A DNA stretch of 37,996 nt from Lacrimispora sp. 210928-DFI.3.58. Its GTDB lineage: Bacteria > Bacillota > Clostridia > Lachnospirales > Lachnospiraceae. This document shows positions 31,086-37,996 of the stretch, in pieces (position 1 is the stretch's first letter; each line of letters opens with the position of its first letter). The position numbers were made by a program, and so were the translations under genes. The DNA is taken from the NCBI RefSeq assembly GCF_020554865.1, contig NZ_JAJCIC010000038.1, positions 1 to 37,996 of the forward strand, read 5' to 3'. The notes under the pieces were generated by a model. That model was given only the letters and a program-made list of their open reading frames with translations. It made no database searches and was not told where the DNA came from.

Positions 31086-31991
31086 GATGGGCCGGCTCCG
31101 GAAGCCGCTGACAGCTCCGGCTCCGGTGAAAAGGACCAAAAGCAGCAGACGACACAGCAGGAGCCTTCTTCGGACTCTTCCCTTGTTCCCAAGCCCCGGC
31201 CCGACACGGAGGAGCTTCAAAAGCAGTGGAAGGAGATCTCCTCCAGGATACAGACAGATCTGGAGACAGCCTCCAGGCAGTGGGGCAAGAAGGCAGGGAA
31301 CCTGTTAGCTGTGCTCCAGCTTTCAAACAGGGAAAAGGTGGACTACACCGCCTTTTTAAAACAGTTCGCTGTTCTCAGCGAGGAGGTTTCCATCAATGAT
31401 GAGGAGTTTGATCATATTTTCTACACCTATGGCCTGAAGCTGTATGAAAATATGCCGCTGATAGAGCCATTGGAATACAGGGAGGTAAAAAGGATCAAAG
31501 AATTTGTCATCGCCATCGATACCTCCGCTTCTGTCCGAGGTGAGCTGGCGGAGCGCTTCCTTCAGAAAACCTGCGAACTTCTGTTACAGGAGGATACCTG
31601 GTTTTCTGCCATCCGGCTCCACATCATCCAATGTGACTCTGTGATCCAGTCAGACACCATGATCACATCCAGGCAGGAGCTGGAGGATTTCATGGGGCAG
31701 CTGGAGCTGAAGGGCTTTGGCGGAACGGATTTCCGGCCTGTATTCTCCTACATCGAAAAGCTGCAGAAGGCCGGGCAGCTGGCAGATCTGAGGGGACTGC
31801 TGTATTTTACGGATGGGGACGGCATTTATCCCACTGCCCCGCCGCCCTTTCGGACCGTATTTCTCTTTCTGGACCGCAGCCAGCCTATCCCGGCAGTGCC
31901 TGTGTGGGCTGTCAGGGCCATTCTGGATGAACGGGATATCTGCGTGGATTCCTGCAGTTTCCCGTCTTCTGAGCCGCTAAAAACATGTTAA
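31086..31991 (+). pseudogene. C-terminal VWA part of the amber-interrupted gene
   Basis: This stretch is in the same frame as the preceding fragment. It starts with a ~45-codon hydrophilic linker and then a VWA-like domain with an intact metal-ion-dependent adhesion site: DTSAS, GGTD and FTDGDG. Without readthrough the first in-frame start is GTG 31311, which keeps the whole VWA domain but has a weak ribosome site. Thus either a split but working pair, readthrough, or a recent nonsense mutation. It ends 14 bp before the AAA+ gene, its likely partner. Confidence 0.65.
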
Positions 31992-32005
31992 CTGAGGGAA
32001 AAGCA

Positions 32006-33526
32006 ATGAATATCAAAGAAGCAAAAGAACAGATCAAGCAGGCTATGACCGCTTATTTTTCCAAGGATGAATTTGGCAATTATGAGATCCCTATTGAAAA
32101 GCAGCGCCCTGTATTCCTGATCGGAGCTCCGGGCATTGGAAAGACAGCCATTATGGAGCAGATCGCCCAGGAGCTGAATGTGGGGCTGGTCTCCTATTCC
32201 ATGACCCACCACACGCGCCAGTCTGCCCTGGGCCTTCCCTTTATTGTGACAAAGACCTATGGCGGAGTGTCCTTTGAGGTATCGGAATATACCATGTCAG
32301 AGATCATTTCCACGGTATATGAGGTCATGGAGGCATCGGGAGTAAAGGAGGGCATCCTGTTTCTGGATGAGATTAACTGTGTGTCTGAGACACTGGCCCC
32401 ATCCATGCTGCAGTTCCTCCAGTATAAGATCTTCGGACGCCACCAGGTTCCGGCCGGATGGATCGTTGTCACTGCCGGGAACCCGCCGGAGTACAACAAA
32501 TCTGTCCGGGAGTTTGATATCGTGACAATGGACCGGCTGAAAAAGATCACCGTGGAGCCGGATTTTGATGTGTGGAAGGAATACGCCTATAAGAGCGGTA
32601 TCCACCCTGCCATCCTCACCTATCTTGAGATCAAGAAGGATCACTTTTATAAGGTGGAGACTGCCATAGACGGGAAACGCTTTGTCACTGCCCGCGGCTG
32701 GGAGGATCTCTCACAGATGGTGGTGCTCTATGAAAAGCATCTCATGCCGGTGGATGAAAGGCTGACAGGCCAGTATCTGCAATGCCCTGAGATTGCAAGG
32801 GATTTTGCCGCCTATTACGATCTGTTCCATAAATACCAGTCAGACTATCAGATAGCAGAGATATTGGAGGGAAGGGCTTCCGCTGAAATAAAGGACCGGG
32901 CCAGGAAGGCACGTTTTGATGAGCGTCTGGCCCTGCTGGGACTGCTGATCGATTCGGTGACCCAGGATATTAAGGGACTTTTGGAAACCCAGGAGAGCCT
33001 TACAGGGCTTTTAGATATCCTAAAGCGTGTAAAAATGCAGCTGGGACGATCAGGTGCTGGTCCAGGGCCGGATACGGATCTGCTGCCCTCCCTCCTGTTA
33101 AAAGAGCGTACCCTGTTAAGCCAGAGGCTCGAAGCCGGCAGGACTTCCCATCCCCTCTCCTCCGGGCAGCTGCGCAGCCTTAACCGGTTAAGGGCTTTGT
33201 TAAACCAGCAGGAGGCTCTGTTAAGCCAGGCAGCTGTCCCTGATTTTTCTCTCCTGAAGGAGGATCTGCGGCAGCGGGCCGGGGCAAATCAGAAGGAGGC
33301 GGCCCTTATATCCTCCAGGCTGGAACAGCTCTTTTTGTTCTGTGAGGAGGTCTTTAGGGGAGGTCAGGAAATGCTGATCCTTGTCACCAACCTGACTGTC
33401 AACGAAACCACAGCCTCCTTCATTGGCCAGTACGGCTGCCCGAAATATTTTGAGCACAACAAGGAGCTGCTCTTCTATGAGCGCAACCAGGAGATCCTCT
33501 CAAAATTAGAAACGCTGGAGCTGTAA
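32006..33526 (+). CDS. MoxR-like AAA+ ATPase
   Basis: A 506-residue protein. The N-terminal AAA+ domain has Walker A GAPGIGKT (40-47), Walker B ILFLDEIN (Asp121, Glu122) and a sensor-1-type TAGNPPEYN; the C-terminal ~200 residues are helical and Leu/Gln-rich. MoxR ATPases work with VWA proteins as chaperones or cofactor-insertion machines; CoxD/CoxE, which mature the Mo-Cu site of CO dehydrogenase, are the relevant example. Here the pair lies between two molybdenum hydroxylase operons. The start at 32006 follows GAGGGAAAA and is preferred to an ATG at 31985 overlapping the VWA stop. Confidence 0.88.
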   Translation: MNIKEAKEQIKQAMTAYFSKDEFGNYEIPIEKQRPVFLIGAPGIGKTAIMEQIAQELNVGLVSYSMTHHTRQSALGLPFIVTKTYGGVSFEVSEYTMSEIISTVYEVMEASGVKEGILFLDEINCVSETLAPSMLQFLQYKIFGRHQVPAGWIVVTAGNPPEYNKSVREFDIVTMDRLKKITVEPDFDVWKEYAYKSGIHPAILTYLEIKKDHFYKVETAIDGKRFVTARGWEDLSQMVVLYEKHLMPVDERLTGQYLQCPEIARDFAAYYDLFHKYQSDYQIAEILEGRASAEIKDRARKARFDERLALLGLLIDSVTQDIKGLLETQESLTGLLDILKRVKMQLGRSGAGPGPDTDLLPSLLLKERTLLSQRLEAGRTSHPLSSGQLRSLNRLRALLNQQEALLSQAAVPDFSLLKEDLRQRAGANQKEAALISSRLEQLFLFCEEVFRGGQEMLILVTNLTVNETTASFIGQYGCPKYFEHNKELLFYERNQEILSKLETLEL

Positions 33527-33544
33527 TACGCCCCAGCGTTTTCC
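33511..33544 (+). terminator. Terminator overlapping the AAA+ gene stop
   Basis: Perfect 8-bp arms AACGCTGG (33511-33518) and CCAGCGTT (33533-33540) followed by TTTT; the stop codon is in the loop. Confidence 0.75.
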
Positions 33545-33564
33545 ATGTTTTTCATATCTCAACC

Positions 33565-33840
33565 TCAAAATGTCAGCTTTTCTTTCCCCTCATATTCGCA
33601 TACGCCATCATTCTGATACTGGCAGGTAGAGCAGTCTGTGATATATCCCTTATATTTGTCCGTTTCCACATAGGACCCGCAAAGGCCATAGTGCTTTGCA
33701 TATACCTGGAGGATCAGTCCTGCCACATAATTGCAGGCAGTGGCCTTGCCGCCGCATGACCGGCACACATAATTTCCGCAGCCTTTTTCAAGTTCTATTT
33801 TTCCATTTGGCAAAATCTGTTGTTTTAAAACACGGCCCAT
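33565..33840 (-). CDS. Small cysteine-rich protein of unknown function
   Basis: A 91-residue protein with eight cysteines in three groups (CGNYVCRSCGGKATAC, LCGSY, CSTCQYQNDGVC), suggesting two zinc ribbons or an Fe-S site. I do not recognise the family. The ATG at 33840 is chosen because AAGGAG lies 9 nt upstream; the ATG at 33849 overlaps that site. It converges on the AAA+ gene and lies downstream of molybdenum hydroxylase operon 2 on the same strand, 185 bp away behind a possible terminator. Confidence 0.65.
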   Translation of the reverse strand: MGRVLKQQILPNGKIELEKGCGNYVCRSCGGKATACNYVAGLILQVYAKHYGLCGSYVETDKYKGYITDCSTCQYQNDGVCEYEGKEKLTF

Positions 33841-33915
33841 TTTCAGCATCTCCTTTTTAAGTCTTCTGTGTTTAGTATACCATTTTTTTCATTTCTTTTC
33901 TATAACAGGGCTGGC

Positions 33916-33936
33916 AAAAAAGTCCTCCGGCCGGAC
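33916..33936 (-). terminator. Possible terminator of molybdenum hydroxylase operon 2
   Basis: On the minus strand GTCC/GGAC arms around a GGCCGGA centre are followed by TTTTTT. The stem is short. A further inverted repeat (AAAACCGC and GCGGTTTT, about 33961-34001) lies between it and the stop at 34026. Confidence 0.45.
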
Positions 33937-34025
33937 GGGAACCAGGCTTGTGAATCCGGCAAAACCGCCGTCTGCCTGTTTCTACGGCAAACCGCGGTTT
34001 TGGGAAAAATATATGGTCTGAGCTC

Positions 34026-36389
34026 TTATTTTGCGTTGCGGTCATCCTTCATGCCGTGGAGCGCTCTCCAGATGTGCTCCGGGTCCAGAGGAAGCTCTGT
34101 AAAGTAAACGCCTGTTGCCATATTGACAGCATTGGCGATTGCCGGTGCAACCGGTGCTGCGGAGCCCTCGCCGGCCTCCTTTGCTCCCAGAGGCCCTTCC
34201 TCATCGGGAGTAAAGTCGTAGAAGGTGCGCATCTTCGGCATATCCAGGGCAGTCGGCAGGCGGTAGTCACGGAAGTTTGGATTTAAGATCTTTCCGTCCT
34301 TAGTCACACTGTGCTCATATACGGCATAGCCCAGGCCCATACCGATGGAGCCCTCCAGCTGACCCTCTACTGCGCGGCGGTTCAGCGCACGGCCGCAGTC
34401 ATGGGCAAATACGAATTCATCAATATCCAGAACGCCTGTCTCCTCATCAACAGTCAGATGTGCTGCGCCGGTTGAGAAGGAATAAGCAGGAGCATAGTTG
34501 GTGGTATTGACGCCGTTGTACTGGGAGTTGTCTGTCCTGTGGTAATAGGAGCCAACGCCAACCAGCTCATCTCCGCCCTTGACAGTCATATATTTAAACA
34601 TAGCATCGCCGATGGGCATCTGCAGCTCTGCCTTTTCCTTGCTGATGACCTTTCCGTCTAAGCACTCCAGTGTGGTAGGCATTACTTCCCACATAGGTGC
34701 GATCACCTCAAACAGCTGGCGCTTTGCATCTACTGCTGCGCGGCGTGCTGCATTACCTGCAAGGAAGGTTACACGGCTTCCGTAGGAACCGGAATCCCAT
34801 GGTGTCAGGAAGGTATCGGACATAAAGGTCTTTACCATATCCATTGGAAGGCCCAGCTCTTCTGCCACAATGGCAGTCATAACCGTATCAGAGCCCTGAC
34901 CGATATCATGAGAGCCGATATACAGGGAAGCCATGCCGCGCTTGTTCAGGCGGACAGTGACACAGGCGGAGGACTGGTTGGGAGCCTCCAGAACGGCAAA
35001 GCCGGTACCGGATACAAAGCCTGTTCCGGCAAAGCCGATGCCCTCGCCCTTCTTCATCTTGCCCTTCTTCTCATACCAGCCGATCTCCTTTGCTGCAGTG
35101 TCAAGAGTCTCCTTGTATGCACAGGAGGTGATGGCCAGGCCTGCCGGGGCAACATAGCCGGGATCTGCAGCGCTGATCTTACGGAATTCTATGGGGTCAA
35201 TGCCCATCTTGTCTGCTGCGTACTGCATGTTCAAATCATGTGCAAAGTGAACCTGGCAGGCTGTGTAACCACGCATTGCGCCTGCAACAGGGTTATTGGT
35301 GTAAACACGCTGTGCAAGGAAATCTACGGAGTTCATCTTGTAGGGGAAGTTTGCCCACAGAGTAGCCTGTGCACAGGAGGCAACACCGGAACCGCCGTAA
35401 GGGCCGCCGTCCAGCACATGGTGGCATTTCTTTGCCAACAGCTTGCCGTCTGCTGCAAAGGCGGTGTCGATCTTCATGTAGATCGGATGACGGTGACGGG
35501 TGGAATTAAATACCTCCTCACGTGTCAGGATCATGCGCACCGGGCGTCCTGTGAGTTCTGCCATCTTCGCAGCGCAGAGGCCAAAGGAATAGGAATCCAG
35601 CTTACCGCCGAAGCCGCCGCCTACCAAAGGCTTGATGATACGCACATGGTTTTCCTTCACGCCTAAGCATCTCGCATACCAGAACTGGTCTACGTATGCC
35701 ATCTGTGTGGACATCCATACGGTGTATGTACCATTGCGGTAGGTGGCCACTGCGCCGTGAGGCTCCATAGCTGCATGGACCATACGGTGGGTGCTGTATT
35801 CTCTGTGCTGCACATAGGCAGCATTGTTGAACTCCTCGTCAATATCGGTACCGGCCTTCATGATGGACTGCATACCGATATTGTGGATGCCCTTGCCCTC
35901 CCAGTTGACCTCAGGAGCGCCCTCTTCCATTGCCTCAAATGGGTCATATACGCCTGGAAGGATCTCATATTCTACTTTAATGGCTTCCACAGCCAGCTGA
36001 GCTGCTTCTTCATCAATCGCTGCTACTGCTGCCACGTCATCGCCTACCTGGCGGACGATCTCAGAGCAGAGTACCTCTTTGTCTGCAAATTCTGCTGCAA
36101 ACTCACCGTTTCCCACATAGGATTTCCACTCAAAATCCTTTGCAGTCAGGATGCATTTTACGCCCGGAACCTTCCATGCCTCGCTGACATCAATGGATTT
36201 GATGCGTGCATGGGGATATGGGCTTCTCAACATTTTACCTGTCAGCATATCGGGGAACATGATGTCGCCCACATACTGTCCATGTCCTGTAACCTTGTCT
36301 TCTGCATCGATACGGACATAGTTATTCTCACCGGTCAGACGATAGAATTCAGGTTTTTTAAAATAATGCTTATCACAGTCTTTATTCAT
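34026..36389 (-). CDS. Molybdenum hydroxylase catalytic subunit 2 (xanthine dehydrogenase family)
   Basis: A 787-residue molybdopterin-binding subunit with GGGFGGKLDSY, AMRGYTACQ, DIGQGSDTV, YGSRVTFLAGNAARRA and the C-terminal KEAGEGSAAPVAP motif with catalytic Glu. The bovine Glu802 position is Leu (GGKL), so a purine substrate is doubtful; the substrate is unknown. It shares the fold but little close sequence with catalytic subunit 1. Last gene of a FAD-FeS-Mo operon, 4 bp after the FeS gene, with GGAGGAGG before the start. Confidence 0.93.
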   Translation of the reverse strand: MNKDCDKHYFKKPEFYRLTGENNYVRIDAEDKVTGHGQYVGDIMFPDMLTGKMLRSPYPHARIKSIDVSEAWKVPGVKCILTAKDFEWKSYVGNGEFAAEFADKEVLCSEIVRQVGDDVAAVAAIDEEAAQLAVEAIKVEYEILPGVYDPFEAMEEGAPEVNWEGKGIHNIGMQSIMKAGTDIDEEFNNAAYVQHREYSTHRMVHAAMEPHGAVATYRNGTYTVWMSTQMAYVDQFWYARCLGVKENHVRIIKPLVGGGFGGKLDSYSFGLCAAKMAELTGRPVRMILTREEVFNSTRHRHPIYMKIDTAFAADGKLLAKKCHHVLDGGPYGGSGVASCAQATLWANFPYKMNSVDFLAQRVYTNNPVAGAMRGYTACQVHFAHDLNMQYAADKMGIDPIEFRKISAADPGYVAPAGLAITSCAYKETLDTAAKEIGWYEKKGKMKKGEGIGFAGTGFVSGTGFAVLEAPNQSSACVTVRLNKRGMASLYIGSHDIGQGSDTVMTAIVAEELGLPMDMVKTFMSDTFLTPWDSGSYGSRVTFLAGNAARRAAVDAKRQLFEVIAPMWEVMPTTLECLDGKVISKEKAELQMPIGDAMFKYMTVKGGDELVGVGSYYHRTDNSQYNGVNTTNYAPAYSFSTGAAHLTVDEETGVLDIDEFVFAHDCGRALNRRAVEGQLEGSIGMGLGYAVYEHSVTKDGKILNPNFRDYRLPTALDMPKMRTFYDFTPDEEGPLGAKEAGEGSAAPVAPAIANAVNMATGVYFTELPLDPEHIWRALHGMKDDRNAK

Positions 36390-36393
36390 GCTT

Positions 36394-36879
36394 CTATTCC
36401 TCCTCCCAGTTCATCTCAGCTGCAGCTGCCTGGATCGCCTCAACGATCTTTGCATAGCCGGTGCAGCGGCATAAGTTTCCTTCGATCGCTTCACGGATCT
36501 CCAGCTCTGTGGGATGCGGATTGACATCCAGCAGCGCTTTTGCGGACATGATCATGCCTGGTGTGCAGTATCCGCACTGCATTGCCCATTTGTCAATAAA
36601 CTGCCTCTGAAGAGGTGTCAGCTTGCCGTCCTTTGCCACTCCCTCTACGGTTAAAACCTCATGTCCGTCACACTCAACCGCCAGACAGCAGCAGGAATTA
36701 ACTGGCTTTCCGTCCAGAAGCACGGTGCAGGCGCCGCATTCACCCTGTTCGCAGCCCTTTTTCGTTCCAGTGAGGAATAACTGGTCGCGCAGGAAATCCA
36801 GCAGCGTCAGATTGTCCTTTACAATCGCATCAACCGGATCACCGTTGATGATTACATTAATCGCATGTTTATGTACCAT
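36394..36879 (-). CDS. Molybdenum hydroxylase 2Fe-2S subunit 2
   Basis: A 161-residue subunit with Cys43, Cys48, Cys51, Cys63 for the plant-type 2Fe-2S cluster and [11 protein letters not shown] plus the canonical CRCTGY for the second cluster. It carries electrons between the Mo and FAD subunits encoded on either side. GGAGGG lies before the start; 17 bp from the FAD subunit gene. Confidence 0.95.
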   Translation of the reverse strand: MVHKHAINVIINGDPVDAIVKDNLTLLDFLRDQLFLTGTKKGCEQGECGACTVLLDGKPVNSCCCLAVECDGHEVLTVEGVAKDGKLTPLQRQFIDKWAMQCGYCTPGMIMSAKALLDVNPHPTELEIREAIEGNLCRCTGYAKIVEAIQAAAAEMNWEEE

Positions 36880-36896
36880 TATCCTATTCCCTCCTC

Positions 36897-37772
36897 TTAT
36901 TTCGCTGCCAGCTGTTCAAGACAGTCCTTGATCGCACGTTTGGTAAATACTCTTACCATATCCTTGCGGTATTCCTTTGATGCGCGGATGTCGGAGATCG
37001 GGTCACAGGAGTTCATGGCTGCCTCGGAGGCTGCTACGATCACTTCGTCGGTCAGTTCCTTTCCGATCAGGATTTCCTCTGCCTTCGGAGCACGGACCGG
37101 GGTCACTGCAACTGCTCCCAGTGCGATCTTTGCATCTGTACAAATGCCGTTTTCCACTCGGATCTTTGCTGCCACGCCGATGATCGCAAGATCCATTGCC
37201 TTTCTCACTGCATGCTTATAATAAGCAGCTGCCTCATTCTCAGCTAAAGGCGGGATCACAATGCCTGTCACGATCTCACCTGGCTCCAGAGCTGTTTTCT
37301 TAAAGCCTGCAAAGAACTCATTAAATGGGATCACGCGGTCCTTATTTGGTCCCTGTACCAGAAGCTTTGCCTCCTGTACCAGAAGGTTTGGTGAAGAATC
37401 GTTGGACGGGGATGCATTACAGATATTTCCGGCCATGGTAGCCTTTGCACGGATCTGGGTGGAAGCGATCACCTTTGCCGCATGGGCTGTGGCAGGATTC
37501 TTCTCCTTCACGATGGGTGAGGTCTCGATGGTGCGCAGCTTTGTCAATGCACCGATCTTTAAGCCTTCCTTCTCATCATATTCCAGATAATCAAGGCCCG
37601 GAATATTCTTAATATCGATCAAATAGTCGGCTGTGAACGCCTTATCACGCATTGGTGGGATCAGGTCAGTGGCACCAGCCATGACTTTTGCAACACTGCC
37701 CAGCTCCGCCAGCAGGTTACAAGCCTCTCCCAATGTCTTAGGAGCAAGGTACTCAAACTGGGGTAATACCAT
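36897..37772 (-). CDS. Molybdenum hydroxylase FAD subunit 2
   Basis: A 291-residue FAD-binding subunit of normal length with MAGATDLIP, TMAGNICNASPSNDS and a C-terminal CO_deh_flav_C domain. Unlike the FAD subunit of operon 1 it has no inserted oxidoreductase module, so its electron acceptor may differ. The ATG at 37772 is chosen for the perfect AAAGGAGG upstream; the frame runs on to 37832 without a ribosome site. First gene of operon 2, behind operators O5 and O6. Confidence 0.94.
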   Translation of the reverse strand: MVLPQFEYLAPKTLGEACNLLAELGSVAKVMAGATDLIPPMRDKAFTADYLIDIKNIPGLDYLEYDEKEGLKIGALTKLRTIETSPIVKEKNPATAHAAKVIASTQIRAKATMAGNICNASPSNDSSPNLLVQEAKLLVQGPNKDRVIPFNEFFAGFKKTALEPGEIVTGIVIPPLAENEAAAYYKHAVRKAMDLAIIGVAAKIRVENGICTDAKIALGAVAVTPVRAPKAEEILIGKELTDEVIVAASEAAMNSCDPISDIRASKEYRKDMVRVFTKRAIKDCLEQLAAK

Positions 37773-37844
37773 TTCTATTTCCTCCTTTATAAATTGTGCG
37801 AACTTCGCATCCGTTATCTGTATTTTAATCATATTTCCCCTTTG

Positions 37845-37850
37845 ATTCTA
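37845..37850 (-). promoter_or_regulatory. Predicted -10 of molybdenum hydroxylase operon 2
   Basis: TAGAAT on the minus strand, about 25-30 bp downstream of the centre of O5, with no good -35. The predicted start near 37838 leaves a 66-nt leader. Confidence 0.45.
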
Positions 37851-37867
37851 GGAGTGTGCCTTTCATA

Positions 37868-37883
37868 TGTAGTGTGGACTACA
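37868..37883. promoter_or_regulatory. Candidate operator O5, TGTAGT-N4-ACTACA
   Basis: Perfect palindrome TGTAGTGTGGACTACA upstream of molybdenum hydroxylase operon 2. Confidence 0.75.
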
Positions 37884-37902
37884 GCTATTTTTTTGTCACT
37901 TA

Positions 37903-37918
37903 TGTAGTTTTCACTACA
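37903..37918. promoter_or_regulatory. Candidate operator O6, TGTAGT-N4-ACTACA
   Basis: Perfect palindrome TGTAGTTTTCACTACA, 35 bp centre-to-centre from O5. The arms are identical to O5 and only the 4-nt centre differs. Confidence 0.75.
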
Positions 37919-37924
37919 AAAAAA

Positions 37925-37989
37925 GGCAGCCTATCTGGCTGCCTCAGACTGTAGACAAAGTCCCGAGCGAGAGCTCGGACTTTTCTACA
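37925..37989 (+). repeat. Two-hairpin intergenic repeat B, copy 3
   Basis: Hairpin GGCAGCC-TATCT-GGCTGCC (37925-37943), core TCAGACTGTAGACAAA (37944-37959), then a long hairpin with arms TGTAGA, AAAGTC, CGAGC and GCTCG, GACTTT, TCTACA (two single-C bulges, 17 pairs) ending at 37989. Most complete copy in the window. Confidence 0.65.
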
Positions 37990-37996
37990 TTTATCG

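Overview
The window reads as a chromosomal segment of an anaerobic Firmicute, most likely a Lachnospiraceae-type Clostridium. This rests on strong AGGAGG ribosome sites, a Firmicutes-style L27 with its Prp protease gene, a Bacillus-like lexA/yneA divergon, the TIGR03960-TIGR03936-RNase G gene order, and anaerobic molybdenum hydroxylases. Species cannot be named from sequence alone.

Left part (1-7.3 kb): an SOS divergon (yneA-like LysM gene and lexA, with four LexA boxes), a LOR/SDH-domain enzyme, a double-HTH AraC regulator overlapping a two-gene ThrE-type exporter, then (minus strand) the housekeeping run obg-yhbY-nadD-yqeK-rsfS.

Middle part (7.3-20.3 kb): rplU-prp-rpmA behind a good promoter and probable L21 leader, separated from obg by a tandem structured repeat. 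Then an MFS transporter, trkA-trkH (with another repeat copy between them), the radical SAM / DUF2344 / RNase G operon, and a two-gene operon pairing a MobA/MocA-like nucleotidyltransferase with a histidine phosphatase-HD fusion.

Right part (20.4-38 kb) is the accessory and most interesting region. A Crp/Fnr-family regulator is surrounded by intergenic palindromes of the form GTAGY-N4-RCTAC (best form TGTAG-N6-CTACA). They lie upstream of the regulator, a small leucine-rich-repeat gene, a TylF-like methyltransferase gene, a first molybdenum hydroxylase operon (FeS, Mo, and an FAD subunit with a whole GltD/NfnB-like oxidoreductase inserted in it), a divergent LRR-VWA-AAA+ gene set, and a second molybdenum hydroxylase operon (FAD, FeS, Mo). 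Several sites sit about 41 bp upstream of a predicted transcription start, as in class II Crp activation. The regulator's recognition helix has Val where E. coli Crp has Glu181, which fits the change from TGTGA to TGTAG half-sites. I infer a local regulon for two non-purine-type molybdenum hydroxylases with a CoxD/CoxE-like AAA+/VWA pair and an unusual electron-transfer flavoprotein. The VWA gene carries one in-frame amber codon.

Two structured intergenic repeat families are present: a ~70-145 bp element (four copies, compensatory base changes in its stem) and a two-hairpin element with a constant TCAGACTGTAGACAAA core (three copies, two at the window edges). No tRNA, rRNA, CRISPR array, insertion sequence or phage gene was seen.
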